DNA from: GCA-2862585 sp965661345 | GTDB lineage: Bacteria; Bacteroidota; Bacteroidia; Flavobacteriales; UBA7312 | Assembly (NCBI GenBank): GCA_965661345.1 | Contig: CBFIDK010000005.1 | Coordinates: forward strand, 46,423 to 110,422 | Direction of reading: 5' to 3' | DNA length: 64,000 bases | Position numbers and translations under genes: made by a program | Shown here: positions 62,397 to 64,000 of the stretch, piece by piece | Layout: every line of letters starts with the position of its first letter | Numbering within the stretch: the first letter of the stretch is position 1 | The notes under the pieces: generated by a model | Seen by the model: only the letters and a program-made list of their open reading frames with translations | Told to the model about the DNA's origin: nothing | The model's database searches: none

Positions 62397-64000
62397 TTAT
62401 TGTTTTATCAAAACAGTGTTCCATACCTCTCCGCTTTCAAATTTGATTATCAGGTTGTAAAGCGATGGCTCAAGAGAAGAAATATCTAACTGTAATGCAT
62501 TATCAGTCACTTTAATTAATTTACCAAGGTTATCGTAAAGCTCTACTTTATAGTTTTTGCTATACGCATCAGGCGTATTTATATTAATAAAGTTTCTTGC
62601 TGGGTTAGGATATACACTTACGTCTTCTACAACTCTTTCTTCAACGCTAGTGGCAGGGCCAAATAGAATACTGTTAGAAGACATCGAACTACATCCATAT
62701 TCTGTAAACACTTCAACGGTATAAATACCACTTGTAACAACTAAATAATTCTGATTAGTTTCACCTGGCATTGCTATTCCATCTCTATACCACTGATAGG
62801 CTGCGTACTCTCCAGTTGTTAATGTAGTAGAATATAATTGCATCACTACTGGAGATAATGGTGATGAATGAACTGTTAAATCAATAAAGATAACACTATC
62901 ACACATTAAAGCGTCTTGTAATGTATCAGAGTAAATACCAGATTCAGTAATTGTTACACCATTCCAATCAAAAGCATCGCATACTGAAACCTCTTGTATA
63001 GGATTAGTATATAAACAAATATTGTCAAGGTAATTAAGAACACCATCTCCGTCTGCGTCTGCAATCCCTTCAATAGCATCAGAAATTCCATCGCCATCAG
63101 AATCTAAATCTAAGAAATTGGCAAGGCCGTCTTCATCCGTATCAATATTACCTTCTGTTGAGTCTGCAATTCCATCTCCATCGGAGTCTAAATCAAGATG
63201 GTTTGGAATACCATCTCCGTCTACATCTGCAGCTCCTTCATCAGCATCAGAAATCCCATCATTATCATCATCTACATCCGCATTATTACCTAAACCATCA
63301 CCATCTGTATCCGTGTCCTCTGTTGGGTCAAACGGGAACGTATCTTCATCGTCTAATGTACCGTCATTATCGTCATCAGCATCACAAACATCTCCCAAAC
63401 TATCCAAATCATTATCTGCTTGGTCAGGGTTTGGTGTATTAGGGCAATTGTCATCAATATCAAAAACACCATCGTTATCAGCATCACAGTTGGTAACTGT
63501 AACGGTAAATGTCGTTGAAGATGAATTTCCAGAGATATCTGTAACTGTAATAGTCACGGTATTATCACCAAACATACTACAGTCAAATTGAGTAATATCA
63601 AAAGTTATTGATTCTATACTACAATTGTCATTAGCACTAATCTCTACATCAGACGGTGTAACCTCTACAATTAATTCATTGCCAATACTCACGACAACAT
63701 CGTCTGGTGCAGTAATGCTTGGGTTAATATCGTCTATGACTGTAACTACTTGGGTAGCCGTGGCACTATTGCCCGAAGGGTCAGTTACTGTCCAAGTAAC
63801 GGTAGTACTTCCTAATGGGAACACTACTGGCGCATCGTTAGAAGTAGCATCTACACTACAGTTATCATCAGTAGTAGGCGTTCCTAAAGCTACAGCCGTA
63901 GCCTCACAGCTAGCAGCGTCCACACTCACGACAACATCGTCTGGTGCAGTAATGCTTGGGTTAATATCGTCTATGACTGTAACTACTTGGGTAGCCGTGG
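62397..64000 (-). CDS. Large T9SS cargo with HYR and TSP3 repeats (5' end beyond window)
   Basis: At least 534 residues, open to the right edge. Reading from the window edge: HYR-type domains (VIDDINPSITAPDDVVVSV, repeated with 79-residue period), a calcium-binding thrombospondin type 3-like run of DxDxDG repeats (about 15 copies over about 150 residues: DADNDGVFDIDDNCP, DSDGDGIADSTEG), a spacer domain, and a type A sorting domain (VYPNPARNFININ at the C-terminus). It is likely a large surface or secreted calcium-binding protein. The GTG at 63927-63929 is internal, not the true start. Its start is not in the window. Confidence 0.85.
   Translation of the reverse strand, partial: TATQVVTVIDDINPSITAPDDVVVSVDAASCEATAVALGTPTTDDNCSVDATSNDAPVVFPLGSTTVTWTVTDPSGNSATATQVVTVIDDINPSITAPDDVVVSIGNELIVEVTPSDVEISANDNCSIESITFDITQFDCSMFGDNTVTITVTDISGNSSSTTFTVTVTNCDADNDGVFDIDDNCPNTPNPDQADNDLDSLGDVCDADDDNDGTLDDEDTFPFDPTEDTDTDGDGLGNNADVDDDNDGISDADEGAADVDGDGIPNHLDLDSDGDGIADSTEGNIDTDEDGLANFLDLDSDGDGISDAIEGIADADGDGVLNYLDNICLYTNPIQEVSVCDAFDWNGVTITESGIYSDTLQDALMCDSVIFIDLTVHSSPLSPVVMQLYSTTLTTGEYAAYQWYRDGIAMPGETNQNYLVVTSGIYTVEVFTEYGCSSMSSNSILFGPATSVEERVVEDVSVYPNPARNFININTPDAYSKNYKVELYDNLGKLIKVTDNALQLDISSLEPSLYNLIIKFESGEVWNTVLIKQ
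63687..63763. repeat. Copy 1 of 77-bp exact direct repeat (HYR unit)
   Basis: These 77 bp are identical to 63924-64000, 237 bp (79 codons) away, and encode the conserved part of successive HYR domains. Exact nucleotide identity points to recent duplication or gene conversion. The second copy runs into the window edge, so the repeat unit may be longer. Confidence 0.9.
63924..64000. repeat. Copy 2 of 77-bp exact direct repeat (HYR unit)
   Basis: Identical to 63687-63763 over all visible bases and cut off by the window edge, so the array probably continues to the right. Confidence 0.9.

Noticed and set aside
63020..63480. CRISPR-like regular repeats
   Set aside because: The periodicity is the DxDxDG codon pattern of the TSP3-like segment in an open reading frame; no spacers or palindromic repeats.
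63118..63591. Plus-strand Ser/Pro-rich frame of 157 residues
   Set aside because: Antisense shadow of the Asp/Gly-rich TSP3-like repeats; low complexity and no start context.

Overview
The window looks like chromosomal DNA of a Bacteroidota bacterium, most likely a Flavobacteriales-type member. The evidence is the set of type IX secretion system (T9SS) parts (PorW/SprE, PorZ, PorP/SprF) and T9SS cargo with C-terminal sorting domains, families typical of the phylum (GH3, DUF4292, DUF4837, DUF4175, DUF5777), an F-type ATPase operon without atpD/atpC, and many upstream boxes fitting the Bacteroidota -7 element TAnnTTTG. I see no insertion sequence, prophage or CRISPR array. The left 5 kb is visibly more AT-rich than the 8-36 kb part.

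Layout. 0-5 kb: end of a PfkB sugar kinase, tRNA-Asn, a small membrane protein, rnr, an AT-rich gap, rpiB and an M28 peptidase. 4.7-11.8 kb (minus strand): six genes in a row, namely an ALDH7-type semialdehyde dehydrogenase, a cytochrome c, a DUF5777 barrel, a haem-motif lipoprotein, a secreted lysyl-oxidase-family protein with all the expected copper and LTQ cofactor residues, and a propeller protein. 11.8-16.7 kb (minus): rseP, dxr, a GH3 enzyme and an M23 peptidase. 16.8-25.5 kb (plus): porW/sprE, bactofilin and the ATP synthase genes atpZ to atpG, with a hairpin between atpE and atpF. 25.6-36.2 kb (plus): enoyl-CoA hydratase, flippase, dut, a TPR/DUF4292/EnvC envelope operon, tatA (too short for usual ORF cut-offs), gatA, a LysM transglycosylase and a DUF4837 lipoprotein.

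36.2-48.1 kb (minus): porZ-recO-TonB receptor; tRNA-Arg; then DUF4175-ybeY-mnmG and a methyltransferase. A 16-bp site matching the ParB-binding parS consensus lies between mnmG and the methyltransferase. 48-57.5 kb (plus): gltX-folB, tRNA-Cys, a T9SS type-B adhesin with its PorP/SprF partner, a flavoprotein, a probably abundant porin and methylmalonyl-CoA epimerase. 57.4-64 kb: a HAD phosphatase, a CAT-anticodon tRNA, an SGNH-like lipoprotein, nhaA, secreted and barrel proteins, a decayed MarR-like fragment, and the 3' part of a large HYR/TSP3 T9SS cargo gene that runs off the right end in a tandem repeat.

Best leads: (1) the secreted lysyl-oxidase homologue in a redox gene row starting with an ALDH7 enzyme, whose usual substrate (alpha-aminoadipate semialdehyde) is the free form of the lysyl oxidase product; (2) the parS site; (3) the atpE/atpF hairpin; (4) the MarR remnant. 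All functional links are inferences from sequence reading alone.
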